Shown here: one piece after another, positions 1 to 7,451 of the stretch
How the letters are laid out: the number at the start of each line of letters is the position of its first letter
Position numbering within the stretch: the stretch's first letter is position 1
Assembly: GCA_016789785.1 (NCBI GenBank)
Contig: JAEUQE010000189.1
Location: 1-18,722, forward strand
Source: Bryobacterales bacterium
GTDB taxonomy: Bacteria > Acidobacteriota > Terriglobia > Bryobacterales > Bryobacteraceae
Length of the DNA: 18,722 nucleotides
Direction of reading: 5' to 3'
The notes under the pieces: generated by a model
What the model saw: the letters and a program-made list of their open reading frames with translations, nothing else
What the model was told of the DNA's origin: nothing
Databases searched by the model: none
Position numbers and translations under genes: made by a program

Positions 1-574
1 CCACCACCAGCCGCGTGCGCTCGACATGAAAGCGCGACGCGCGATGGACCGATGCCGCCAGATCACTGCACACCGCGCCCATCGGGTTCTTCAGAGAAGG
101 CATGCGAGCCCATGTTTCCGGGGTCCCGCGCATATGGTTGATGATGAGGCCGGCGCCCGCATTGGCGACCGCCTTGGCAAGCTGCGGATCGAACGTCAGG
201 CCCGAGGGATCATTGATGATCGCGGCATCGAGATCGAGTGCGCGCGTCGCGACGGCGGCCTTGTAGGTGTCGACGCAAACCGGAATCCCGAGCTTGCCGC
301 GAAGCTTCTTCAGCACTGGAATGAGCCGGCGGATCTCTTCGCCTTCGGAGATGCGCTCCGAGCCGGGCTTGGTCGACTCGGCGCCAATGTCGATGATGTC
401 CGCGCCCAGCGCTTCGAGTTCGAGTGCTCGTTCGCAGGCACGGTCGGGATCCTGATAGCGTCCGCCATCGGAGAAGGAATCAGGAGTCACATTCAGAACC
501 GCCACAATCAGGGTGCGGTCCCCGAGCGTGATCTCGCGATCACGCAATTTCCACACAAAACGTTTTCTTAGCAT
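1..574 (-). CDS. folP: Dihydropteroate synthase, N-terminal part (cut by window edge)
   Basis: Condenses p-aminobenzoate with dihydropterin pyrophosphate in cytosolic folate synthesis. The reverse strand reads from ATG at 574 through 191 codons to the window edge with no stop. Visible family motifs: the N-terminal signature LNVTPDSFSDGG at residues 27-38, IDIGAESTKPGS at 61-72 (family form GGESTRPGA), NDPSG at 121-125 and NHMRGTPETW at 146-155. The C-terminal half, with the pterin/phosphate-binding Lys and Arg motifs, lies outside. The ATG is the first start before the conserved core. A small inverted repeat (AGGCG-AAA-CGCCT, 579-591) lies just upstream and no clear Shine-Dalgarno is seen. 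It is separated from the next upstream gene, Sua5, by 474 bp of repeat-bearing DNA, so it may have its own promoter. Family assignment is very secure. Confidence 0.95.
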   Translation of the reverse strand, partial: MLRKRFVWKLRDREITLGDRTLIVAVLNVTPDSFSDGGRYQDPDRACERALELEALGADIIDIGAESTKPGSERISEGEEIRRLIPVLKKLRGKLGIPVCVDTYKAAVATRALDLDAAIINDPSGLTFDPQLAKAVANAGAGLIINHMRGTPETWARMPSLKNPMGAVCSDLAASVHRASRFHVERTRLVV

Positions 575-665
575 TAGAAGGCGAAACGCCTCTTACCATC
601 TTAGTACCTCCGGATTTGGACCCCGCGCGAAGCAGCCAGGAAACCAAGTCTGGCTTGTCCGGCCG

Positions 666-773
666 GTGCGCCCCGGCAATGCTTACGGGGCTGCGGGCCG
701 CCCCGAGGTGTCCCGGCTTGAGAGACTGAGCACGGACGCGAGGCGTTTCGTTGTCGGGGGAAGGCTTTCGTAG
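666..773. repeat. Direct repeat copy 1 (~108 bp)
   Basis: Begins GTGCGCCCCGGCAAT and ends GGCTTTCGTAG. It matches 801-910 almost base for base from about 676 onward, with scattered substitutions and one or two indels. The repeat includes a GC-rich inverted segment (CGGGGC...GCCCCG) able to form a hairpin. Weaker similarity extends left to about position 651. The family or origin of the element is not recognised. Confidence 0.85.
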
Positions 774-800
774 GAGCGTGCTCGGTCCGGCTTGAAGGGC

Positions 801-910
801 GTGCGCCTCGGGCAATACCTACGGGGCTGCGGGCCGCTCCGAGGTGTCCCGGCTTGAGAGATTGAGCACGGACGCGGGGCGTTTCGTTGTCGGGGGAAGG
901 GCTTTCGTAG
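801..910. repeat. Direct repeat copy 2 (~110 bp)
   Basis: Second copy of the 666-773 repeat, offset by about 136 bp in the same orientation. In the hairpin-forming segment GCCCCG has become GCTCCG, which still allows a G-U pair. Read on the minus strand, three of the four differences inside a roughly 28-codon stretch are synonymous in one frame, which is weak evidence that the unit derives from coding sequence. Confidence 0.85.
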
Positions 911-1048
911 CTAACCTCCGCGCTGAACAGCTGATGCAGTTGCATCACCAACCTGCTCACGAAGCGGCTTAGCTTAGCGGGGGAGCACAAGCTACGCCCG
1001 CAGTGCTCGACGTGCCATTTGCGGCCTAAAGGATGCGACGATTGGCCG

Positions 1049-1975
1049 CTACTTCGCCGCCGCGCGCCCCACTCGGTCCACAATCCCCGACCACTCCGTC
1101 CCGGCTGGCGGCATCTCCACGGCGATCCATTGGAGACGCGCTTCGTCGGCCTGATGCAGTGCGTCGTACAAGTGCCTGGCGTAAGCCGCTGCGTCCTTCG
1201 GCATCGCGATCGAAACCTCCGCTGGCAGCGGCTTGTGCAGATAGAGATACACGCCGCGGCCCTCGGGCAACGGTTCGCCGTCCACAACCACCACAGGCGT
1301 ACGAGGAGCGTAATGCCGTTCATGCATTCCCGGCGATGGATGCGCGCCTTCCACCTTGCCGGCTATCGCGATGCGCCGTTCCAGCAGCCGCTCCATCTCG
1401 TCAACCGGAATCATGCCAGGACGCAGCAGCACCGGGCCGCCGACCAGCGACAACACAGTCGATTCGATGCCGACATCGCAGGGCCCGCCATCCAGGATCA
1501 TGTCGACGTCATCGCCTAGCGAGGCACGCACATGATCCGCGGTGGTCGGCGAAAGCTCTGTGAATCGATTCGCACTCGGCGCCGCAATTGGCGCCGCGGC
1601 CCGCCGGATCAGTTCGAGCGCGACTGGATGCGATGGCATGCGAAGAGCAACCGTATCCAGGCCCGCCGTCACAATGCCGGGAACCACGGGGCGCTTGGGA
1701 ACCACGATAGTCAGCGGCCCAGGCCAGTAGCGGCCGGCGAGCACATTCGCCTCCAGCGGCCATTCTCGCGCAAGTCCGCGCGCCATCTCGATGGCCGCCA
1801 CATGCACAATCAGAGGACTTGTCGCCGGCCGGCCCTTGACTTTGTAAATGCGTGCGACCGCCGCAGGATCCAGCGCATTCGCGCCCAGGCCATAGACGGT
1901 CTCGGTAGGAATCGCCACCAGTCCGCCATTGCGCACAATGGCTGCCGCGCGATCCAGATCCTGATCAGAAACCAC
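1049..1975 (-). CDS. L-threonylcarbamoyladenylate synthase (Sua5/YrdC family)
   Basis: Makes threonylcarbamoyl-AMP from threonine, bicarbonate and ATP for the t6A37 modification of ANN-decoding tRNAs in the cytosol. The YrdC domain fills roughly residues 1-200: PTETVYGLG at 23-31, the KxKGRP nucleotide-binding motif at 45-50, and APSAN further on. A C-terminal Sua5 extension follows, with HPSPGMHERHYAPRTP as the linker signature. At about 308 residues it is the long Sua5 form, not the short TsaC form. The chosen GTG start at 1975 is the first in-frame start after the prfB stop (8-bp gap) and is followed by MVSDQDLDRAAAIVRNGG, a typical family N terminus. An ATG at 2038 would overlap prfB by over 50 bp and add a basic stretch unlike the family. 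It is probably co-transcribed with prfB. Confidence 0.93.
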   Translation of the reverse strand: MVSDQDLDRAAAIVRNGGLVAIPTETVYGLGANALDPAAVARIYKVKGRPATSPLIVHVAAIEMARGLAREWPLEANVLAGRYWPGPLTIVVPKRPVVPGIVTAGLDTVALRMPSHPVALELIRRAAAPIAAPSANRFTELSPTTADHVRASLGDDVDMILDGGPCDVGIESTVLSLVGGPVLLRPGMIPVDEMERLLERRIAIAGKVEGAHPSPGMHERHYAPRTPVVVVDGEPLPEGRGVYLYLHKPLPAEVSIAMPKDAAAYARHLYDALHQADEARLQWIAVEMPPAGTEWSGIVDRVGRAAAK

Positions 1976-1983
1976 TGCCGAGC

Positions 1984-3118
1984 CTACTCTCCCGCATCGT
2001 CCTTCGCATCGCCGGCGAGTTTTCCGGTCTTCTTCCACACCAGGTAGGCGTGCATCAGATCGTCAAGATCGCCATCCAGCACACGATCGACATCGCCAAT
2101 CGCGAGGCGGCTGCGCAGATCCTTCACCATCCGGTAGGGGGCGAGCACATAGCTGCGAATCTGGCTGCCGAAGTTGATATCCAGTTTCGTATCCTCGAGC
2201 TTCTTCTCCTCGGCGCGGCGCTTGTTCATCTCATGCTCGTAAAGTTTGGCGCGAAGCTGCTTCATCGCACTGGCGCGGTTCTTGTGCTGCGAACGTTCGT
2301 TCTGGCACTGCACCACGATGTTCGTGGGCAGGTGTGTCATACGAATCGCGGAGTCGGTACGGTTGACGTGCTGGCCGCCGGCGCCTGACGCGCGGAACGT
2401 GTCCACGCGCAGATCCTCGGGACGGATGTCGATGTTGATCTCATCATCAATCTGCGGATAAATAAACACCGACGCGAACGACGTATGCCGGCGCGCGTTG
2501 GCGTCGAAAGGCGAGATGCGAACCAGGCGATGGACACCAACTTCCGACTGCAACATGCCATAGGCGTTCTCGCCATTCATTTCGAAGGTCGCGGATTTGA
2601 TGCCTGCGCCGTCGCCTTCCTGCTGATCGGTCACCACAGCGTTGAAACCGTGGCGTTCGGCCCATCGCAGGTACATGCGGAGCAGCATCTCGGCCCAATC
2701 CTGGCTCTCGGTGCCGCCGGCGCCCGGATGGATGGTGACGATCGCGCTGTGCGTGTCGTTGTCTCCCGAGAGCAGCATCTCCGTCTCGATCTGATTGACA
2801 CGCGCGGTCAGGGTCTTGATGTCGCGGCCGATATCAGCCACTACATCTTCGCCTTCCTTCGCGAGTTCGAAAAAGGTGTCAATATCGGAGACGGACTGCT
2901 CCAGCATTCTGGCATCGGCTAGCGCCTTCTCCAGTTTCTTGCGCTCCTGCATGATCTTCTGGCTCAGCTCAGGCTGATTCCAGAACTCCGGCGCGGAGAT
3001 CTTCGTCTCGATTTCGTCAAACTGCTTTTTCTTGGAAGGGGCGTCAAAGATAGCTCCGCACAGCTTCCGATTGCTGGCGGAGCGCGATGTACTCGCGTTG
3101 GAGTTCGTCGAGCGTCAT
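1984..3118 (-). CDS. prfB: Peptide chain release factor 2, with programmed +1 frameshift
   Basis: RF2 recognises UGA/UAA stop codons and triggers peptidyl-tRNA hydrolysis on the ribosome. The gene starts at ATG 3118 with 24 codons ending in Leu (CTT) and an in-frame TGA (3046-3044). A +1 shift then places the ribosome in the frame continuing DAPSKKKQFDEIETKI to the TAG at 1984. The product is about 377 residues, close to the usual RF2 length. The stop-codon recognition motif SPF is at about residues 202-204 and the catalytic GGQ at about 247-249 (GAGGQHVNRTDS). The frameshift is the classic RF2 autoregulation: low RF2 slows termination at UGA and allows the shift. The gap to the upstream PQQ-propeller gene is 26 bp and to downstream sua5 8 bp. 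A caller ignoring the shift would start wrongly at ATG 2952. Confidence 0.97.
3043..3058 (-). promoter_or_regulatory. prfB +1 programmed frameshift site
   Basis: On the minus strand this reads CGG AGC TAT CTT TGA C. The CTT-TGA-C slippery site matches the widespread bacterial RF2 recoding element, and the CGGAG upstream of TAT CTT is positioned like the internal Shine-Dalgarno that stimulates the shift. The zero frame stops at 3046-3044; the +1 frame resumes with GAC at 3045-3043. Confidence 0.95.
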
Positions 3119-3144
3119 AACTTACTATTGTAGCAAGCGGCGGC

Positions 3145-4704
3145 TCATTTGCCGATCCGGAACGCTGCCATCTCGGTGGTATTGCGCACCAGCAGCAGCC
3201 CGTCTTCAATGATCGGAACATTCCACGTTTTTCCGCTGATCGCATCAAACTTCGCCACCTCGGTGTGCTTTTCCGGGGTCGCCTTCAGGAGCACCAGTTC
3301 ACCGTCTTCGCTGATCAACACGAGATGACCGCTGGCAAGCAACAGTTGCCCGTAGCCATAGCGTCCGCCCTTCCACATCAACTGGCCGTCGCTCACGCGC
3401 ACACAAGCGAGAATGTTCTCATCCAGACCGTAGATATGCCCTTCATGCAGCACGGAGCTGTTGAAACGGTTCTTGAGACGGTTGTTCTCCCAGACCTTGG
3501 TGGCCCGAAGCACATTGCCCGATTCGGCCAGTTCGATCACGCCAGCGCCATGGCCATAGCCGGATGAAAGGAACAGACGGTTCGCGCCGGCGACGATCGG
3601 TTGCGAAGCGTTGACGTCGTACTGCGTTTCCCAGGGATACTCCCAGAGCAGCTTTCCATCCTCCACCGCGACACCCACCGCGCGCTTCGCCGTCATGGTC
3701 ACAATGTGGCGCTTGCCGGCCAGAGTGACCAGCATCGGCGACGCGTAGCCGGCCTGATCGTTGAGCGAACTCCAGATTCGCTCTCCTGTCGTCTTGTGAT
3801 ACGCGACAATCGACTTGCCGCCGCTGCCTCCGGGCTGCAGGATCACCTTGTCGTCGACAATGAGCGGGGCTCCGCACGCGCCCCACATCAGGTTCCTTGC
3901 CCCGTTCTCGGTGAGGATGTTCTTCTTCAGATTCACAGCCCCGGTGCGCGCATCGAGAATCCGGAACTCGCCAGTGGCGCCGAGCGAGTAGACCAGTCCA
4001 TCGTGATAGGTTGGCGTGGCCCGCGGGCCGTTGCCCCCCATCGACTCCTGAAAGTGCGCATCGTAGGAATGCGTCCAGATCTCCCTGCCGGTCTGCAAAT
4101 CGTAGGCCGCAATCACTTCTTTGTCGCGGCGCTGCTCAATCGTGTACGTGCGGCCTTGCCCCACCACGAACGAGGCATAGCCACCGCCGATAGGCTGCTT
4201 CCATAACAGAGGCAATCCGCTGGCGGGCCAGTTGGTGAGGATCTCCTTGGGATACACACCGTCGCGCAGCGGCCCTCGAAAATCGGTCCAGTAGGCGGAG
4301 GGCTTGGCTGCAATGGCCGTTTCCGGCTTGGCGGGTTCCGCCGATACGGGAAGCGCGGAGGGCGCCACATTGGCCTGCTGTACGGGTACTTGCTGTGCCG
4401 GGGCCACCGGCGCCGTCGCGGGATCGGGCACAGGCGGCTGCTTTGCCCGGCTGCGTTCCAGCGCCTCGGCATGATTCTGCTCCGCTTTCCCGAAGTGCAC
4501 GAACGCGGGTATTCCATCTCCCCCTAGTTCGAACCGCATCCCGAAGAGCACCACCAGATGCACCACGGTAATCAGCGCTACCGCGATCGTGCCGAACGTT
4601 TTTTTCAGCAGCCCGGTCTTCGGACGCAGCCAGAGCAGGATCAGCCCAACAGGCGGGAGAAGCAGACAAGTCAGGAAGAGAACGAGGGGCGAACTCCAGT
4701 TCAT
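3145..4704 (-). CDS. Membrane-anchored PQQ-like beta-propeller protein
   Basis: Predicted inner-membrane protein with a large extracytoplasmic propeller; substrate unknown. Of 519 residues, two hydrophobic segments lie at the N terminus (about 5-26 and 37-56). An Ala/Pro/Gln-rich linker spans roughly 85-135. From about 140 onward come repeated blades typical of PQQ-binding-like propellers: DLQTGREIW, DARTGAV, KTTGERIW, VEDGKLLWEYPWET, VSDGQLMWKGGRYG. BamB and quinoprotein dehydrogenases share this fold, but no dehydrogenase active-site signature was recognised, so an enzymatic role is not claimed. It starts 6 bp after the stop of the exported VCBS gene, suggesting co-transcription, and prfB follows after 26 bp. 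No strong Shine-Dalgarno is visible. The fold call is confident, the function open. Confidence 0.85.
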   Translation of the reverse strand: MNWSSPLVLFLTCLLLPPVGLILLWLRPKTGLLKKTFGTIAVALITVVHLVVLFGMRFELGGDGIPAFVHFGKAEQNHAEALERSRAKQPPVPDPATAPVAPAQQVPVQQANVAPSALPVSAEPAKPETAIAAKPSAYWTDFRGPLRDGVYPKEILTNWPASGLPLLWKQPIGGGYASFVVGQGRTYTIEQRRDKEVIAAYDLQTGREIWTHSYDAHFQESMGGNGPRATPTYHDGLVYSLGATGEFRILDARTGAVNLKKNILTENGARNLMWGACGAPLIVDDKVILQPGGSGGKSIVAYHKTTGERIWSSLNDQAGYASPMLVTLAGKRHIVTMTAKRAVGVAVEDGKLLWEYPWETQYDVNASQPIVAGANRLFLSSGYGHGAGVIELAESGNVLRATKVWENNRLKNRFNSSVLHEGHIYGLDENILACVRVSDGQLMWKGGRYGYGQLLLASGHLVLISEDGELVLLKATPEKHTEVAKFDAISGKTWNVPIIEDGLLLVRNTTEMAAFRIGK

Positions 4705-4710
4705 ATTGCT

Positions 4711-5766
4711 TCATTCTAGCGGTTGATTGCCGAGCCATCGAATACGGCGCCGCTCCACAAGCACGATGTCGGGACGTCCATCGCGGTCGGCATCAGCGGC
4801 CCAGCCCGTCAATATGGGGGTGCCGCGCGCAATCGGAGAGGGCGCGAAGGACCCATCGGCAAGCTGACGCCACCACCAGATGCGCGCAGCTCCCTCGGAC
4901 TCCGCGAGCAGGAAATCCTCACGTCCGTCGCGGTCGAAGTCGGCCACGGCGAGCGTTCGCGGATGATCCAGCGCAAGATCCCCGTCCAGCCGCGTTTCGG
5001 TCCAAAGCTGCTTTACATCGGCGGGAGCGTCGAACACCGCGAGCCGCGCCGGGTGCATCTCCCCCTGTGCGACGAGCAGCGACGGCTTGCTCCGGCCCAC
5101 GCGCCGGATGAGGGCCAGACGCAGGTGCGCCGATTGTGGCTCCTCGTTGTAGGTGTTGATGGCGAAGAGGCGCCAGGGACGATCGAACATTTCAGGCGCC
5201 TGAATCCAGTAATTGCCCGAGAAAAGATCGGCCACTCCGTCGCTGTCAACATCAGCGTGAATCAGTCCCGATTGGTAGGAAGCCGTGTAGAACGAATAGA
5301 TCTCGCGATACGGCCAGCGCGGGCTCCCAACCATGCCCCCAGGCTCCGTGCTCGCAGGTTCATAGAACCTCACCTGCAGCCCGCGGTTGGTGATGAGAAG
5401 CCCTTTGCGTCCGAATAGCGTCAAATCGAGGCAGCCCGAAAAGTCGGCCTCCGTGTCGATGATGGTTCGCCTCGCCAGCCGTGGCCCGCGCAGCCAGACA
5501 AGCTGTTCCGGGCGCGACAGCAGCGCCAATCCTCCCTGGAAGGCACACCCTGGCTCTCCAAAGTCTCCTTGGGCCACGCGCGTGACGTTGCCGGTCCGGA
5601 GGCCGGCTTGGAAGACTCCGTCGCCCCAAAGCCAGGCGCCGGAAGGATCGCGAGGACCGGGGGCGGCGCCGCGAATCTCGGCGCTCACCGGCAGCGGGTG
5701 ATCCACCCATCGAACCTGCCCAAACGACGCACCGATCGCGGTCAGAAGCAAGGGGAACCAGAGCAT
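4711..5766 (-). CDS. Exported VCBS/FG-GAP repeat protein
   Basis: Predicted secreted or periplasmic repeat protein of 351 residues. A hydrophobic signal peptide covers about residues 1-16 (MLWFPLLLTAIGASFG). Three calcium-binding-type DxDxDG motifs occur within VCBS/FG-GAP repeats: DVDSDG at about 172-177, DFDRDG at 276-281 and DADRDG at 325-330. Each is followed by a hydrophobic strand typical of integrin-like propeller blades (for example REDFLLAE, RPDIVLVE). The repeats suggest a calcium-stabilised propeller with a binding or structural role; no catalytic domain is visible. Its start is 22 bp from the divergent SirB1-family start, so the two promoters must overlap each other's first codons. 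It is followed after 6 bp by the membrane PQQ-propeller gene, suggesting the two act together outside the cytoplasm. Confidence 0.85.
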   Translation of the reverse strand: MLWFPLLLTAIGASFGQVRWVDHPLPVSAEIRGAAPGPRDPSGAWLWGDGVFQAGLRTGNVTRVAQGDFGEPGCAFQGGLALLSRPEQLVWLRGPRLARRTIIDTEADFSGCLDLTLFGRKGLLITNRGLQVRFYEPASTEPGGMVGSPRWPYREIYSFYTASYQSGLIHADVDSDGVADLFSGNYWIQAPEMFDRPWRLFAINTYNEEPQSAHLRLALIRRVGRSKPSLLVAQGEMHPARLAVFDAPADVKQLWTETRLDGDLALDHPRTLAVADFDRDGREDFLLAESEGAARIWWWRQLADGSFAPSPIARGTPILTGWAADADRDGRPDIVLVERRRIRWLGNQPLE

Positions 5767-5788
5767 GGATATGCTATTCTAGCCGCAA

Positions 5789-6607
5789 GTGAGAGAGCTG
5801 ATCGATCTTCTGGCGCGCAAGAATGAAGACGTAGCCTTGGACATTGCGGCCCTCGAACTGGCCACGATCGAATTCCCGGGCCTGGACGTCGGCGAGTGGC
5901 TCACGCTTCTCGATTCCTACGCCAATGAATTGGGTGAACGGGTTTCGCCTCGCGATGACGCCTTGGCATACATCCAGGCAGCCAACGACTATCTGTTCGA
6001 GGAACTTGGCTTCCGGGGCAATGACGGCGACTACTACAGCCCGCTGAATAGCTGCCTGAATCAGGTGCTGATGGAGCGCACGGGTCTGCCGATCACGCTT
6101 TCGCTCGTTTATATCGAGATCGGACGCAGGCTGGACCGGCCGGTGGTGGGGATCGGGATGCCAGGCCATTTTCTCGTCGCCTACGACGATGAAGGGCACC
6201 GGATTTACATCGATCCGTTTCATCAGGGCCGTATTCTGGAAGGCGAGGAATGCCTCACGCTCGCCAGCCGGATTACGGGTCTGGATCTACATGACAATTG
6301 GGGTGCGCTTGCGGCCGTCAGCAAACGGCAGATGGCGTTGCGGATGCTGAACAATCTGCGCGCTGCGTATTTGCGGCGCGGTGGTTGGGAGAAGGCGTTG
6401 CAGGTGCAGGAGTTGCTGGTCAGCGCGTCACCGGGAGACGCGGTGGAATATCGTCAGCGAGGCTATCTTCACCTGCAAATGAAGCACTACCGGGAAGCGG
6501 CCGAGGATCTGGAGCGGTACCTGGCGCTGGATCCGGAAGCTCGCGACCGGGAAGATGTGGAGAAACGGCTCTTGGGCCTACGGCGCTGGATCGCTGGCCT
6601 GAACTAG
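5789..6607 (+). CDS. SirB1-family transglutaminase-fold/TPR protein
   Basis: A 272-residue protein of the SirB1 N-terminal/transglutaminase-like family, predicted cytosolic (no signal peptide). The conserved core contains NSCLNQVLMERTGLPITLSL with Cys at 89, MPGHFLV with His at 127 and IDPF with Asp at 142. These could form a Cys-His-Asp triad as in transglutaminase folds. TPR-like helices occupy about 185-255 (MLNNLRAAYLRRGGWEKAL, then a second repeat). The biochemical role of this family is not well established. The start is a GTG at 5789; an in-frame stop sits only 9 bp upstream and no Shine-Dalgarno is visible, so a leaderless transcript is possible. The 3' end overlaps the convergent PilZ gene by 30 bp. 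Confidence 0.88.
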   Translation: MRELIDLLARKNEDVALDIAALELATIEFPGLDVGEWLTLLDSYANELGERVSPRDDALAYIQAANDYLFEELGFRGNDGDYYSPLNSCLNQVLMERTGLPITLSLVYIEIGRRLDRPVVGIGMPGHFLVAYDDEGHRIYIDPFHQGRILEGEECLTLASRITGLDLHDNWGALAAVSKRQMALRMLNNLRAAYLRRGGWEKALQVQELLVSASPGDAVEYRQRGYLHLQMKHYREAAEDLERYLALDPEARDREDVEKRLLGLRRWIAGLN

Positions 6608-6907
6608 GTGCTTCGCCGGCCATTCCGATCCACACGTGAACTCGATACCAATCGCATAGCGAAGCTTCTTGCGCACGCAGTATCGCACCGAGGCGGCGCC
6701 GGTGAACGAGGGGTCGTCGACACGCAACTGAACAAATGACCGGGTTTCGACTGGCACGTCGGTTTCCAGACAGGCTCCGCCCGCGCTGGCATCCACGACC
6801 CTCGCGCGCACGACCTGTGCCGTGCCAGTGTGATCGTTGAAGCCGAGAATCGCGCGGGTCGTGACCTTCTTGCGTTCGAACCGGCGCATTGCGAGGCGGT
6901 TGATCAT
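6578..6907 (-). CDS. PilZ-domain protein, predicted c-di-GMP binder
   Basis: A single PilZ domain of 109 residues. Both nucleotide-binding elements of the family are intact: RxxxR at residues 8-12 (RRFER) and DxSxxG at 39-44 (DASAGG). The domain ends with the usual IGIEF strand at about 86-90. Proteins of this type usually act as cytosolic c-di-GMP receivers that adjust motility, exopolysaccharide or gene expression. A strong ribosome-binding site (AGGAGGG) precedes the ATG with good spacing. The gene converges on and overlaps the SirB1-family gene by 30 bp. It lies back to back with the chemotaxis-type module that begins 540 bp away, which fits a signalling neighbourhood, though no direct link is shown. 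Confidence 0.92.
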   Translation of the reverse strand: MINRLAMRRFERKKVTTRAILGFNDHTGTAQVVRARVVDASAGGACLETDVPVETRSFVQLRVDDPSFTGAASVRYCVRKKLRYAIGIEFTCGSEWPAKHLVQASDPAP

Positions 6908-7451
6908 GCTCGGACCCTCCTATCGCTAAGCTAGCAGGCAAGCCCGCAATGGAACCATGGCGGGATCGTACTGGACCGTCGTCACAAGTAGCACTACTGG
7001 GGTACTAGAGTCCTTGCCCGAAGAACGGGATTCAAGTGAGTCAAATTCGCCGTCCCACGGGCGGACGTTGGCTGTGAAGGCGATATCGCATGTTTGCGAG
7101 CAGGTCATAGCCGCGATTGAGAGGATCGGCTGACCGGCGGCGAACCGGCCTTCCTGTACACGCCGCATGATCTCAAAAAACTCGTGCTGGCGATCTTGGC
7201 GAGCAATGAAGCGGCGCAGATTCCCCTCATACACCCCCGTCTTTCGCCGATGAAGATCATGACGGCGGTGCTTCCGCGGAAAGGGTCGCTGCTATCGAAA
7301 GTGTCCCGAGCCGGGACGATGGGTTCGCAGAGCGACGCTCGTGACCGGAATCGGGAGGCGAACTCCCCGGCGGGAGACCCTTGTTCGCAGTCCCCGAACA
7401 AAGCGAGGGGCCAGTGAACTTCTCGGGCAGCCAGTGAATGAGGAGAGATGC
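6908..7451. other. Intergenic region upstream of the chemotaxis-type genes
   Basis: This 544-bp gap between the divergent PilZ gene and the CheY-like gene has no confidently coding frame. A 102-codon minus-strand frame (7234-6926) ends 18 bp before the PilZ start and could be a small leader gene, but it has no recognisable domain and only weak codon bias. The part nearest the CheY-like gene (about 7303-7401) contains several short hairpins. A direct repeat CCAGTGAA occurs at 7411 and 7431. A good Shine-Dalgarno (AGGAGAG, 7441-7447) serves the CheY-like gene. No match to a riboswitch class I know was recognised. Confidence 0.6.
7303..7401 (+). promoter_or_regulatory. Hairpin-rich putative 5' leader of the che module
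   Basis: Several inverted repeats follow one another: GTCCCG-AGC-CGGGAC (7303-7317), GAGC-GAC-GCTC (7330-7340), CTCCC-CGGC-GGGAG (7363-7376) and TTGTTCG...CGAACAA (7381-7401). The last ends about 50 nt before the CheY-like start. None is followed by a T tract. The run suggests a structured untranslated leader, but in GC-rich DNA short hairpins occur by chance, so a function is only inferred. Confidence 0.35.

Larger units (their letters stand above)
575..1048. other. Repeat-bearing intergenic region
   Basis: No convincing gene lies in this 474-bp stretch between the sua5 stop and the folP start. It contains two diverged copies of a ~110-bp direct repeat (666-773, 801-910). It also has a 7-bp inverted repeat with a 2-bp spacer (TGATGCA-GT-TGCATCA, 932-947). 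The open frames crossing it on the minus strand exist mainly because of high GC and run into sua5 in another frame. No canonical promoter could be picked out with confidence. Confidence 0.7.

Noticed and set aside
601..1323. A 240-codon minus-strand frame spanning the repeats and the end of sua5
   Set aside because: It overlaps sua5 in another frame for much of its length, has low-complexity Arg/Pro/Ser composition and no domain. Long open frames are expected in this GC-rich DNA.
3044..3046. Internal TGA making prfB a pseudogene
   Set aside because: The stop lies exactly in the CTT-TGA-C recoding context at codon 25 and the +1 frame continues as normal RF2.
6926..7234. A 102-codon minus-strand frame ending 18 bp before the PilZ gene
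   Set aside because: Operon-like position, but weak third-position GC bias, no clear ribosome-binding site and no recognised domain. Left as part of the intergenic description.
7303..7451. A c-di-GMP riboswitch upstream of the CheY-like gene
   Set aside because: The neighbouring PilZ gene made it tempting, but none of the conserved bases or helices of the known c-di-GMP classes could be matched.
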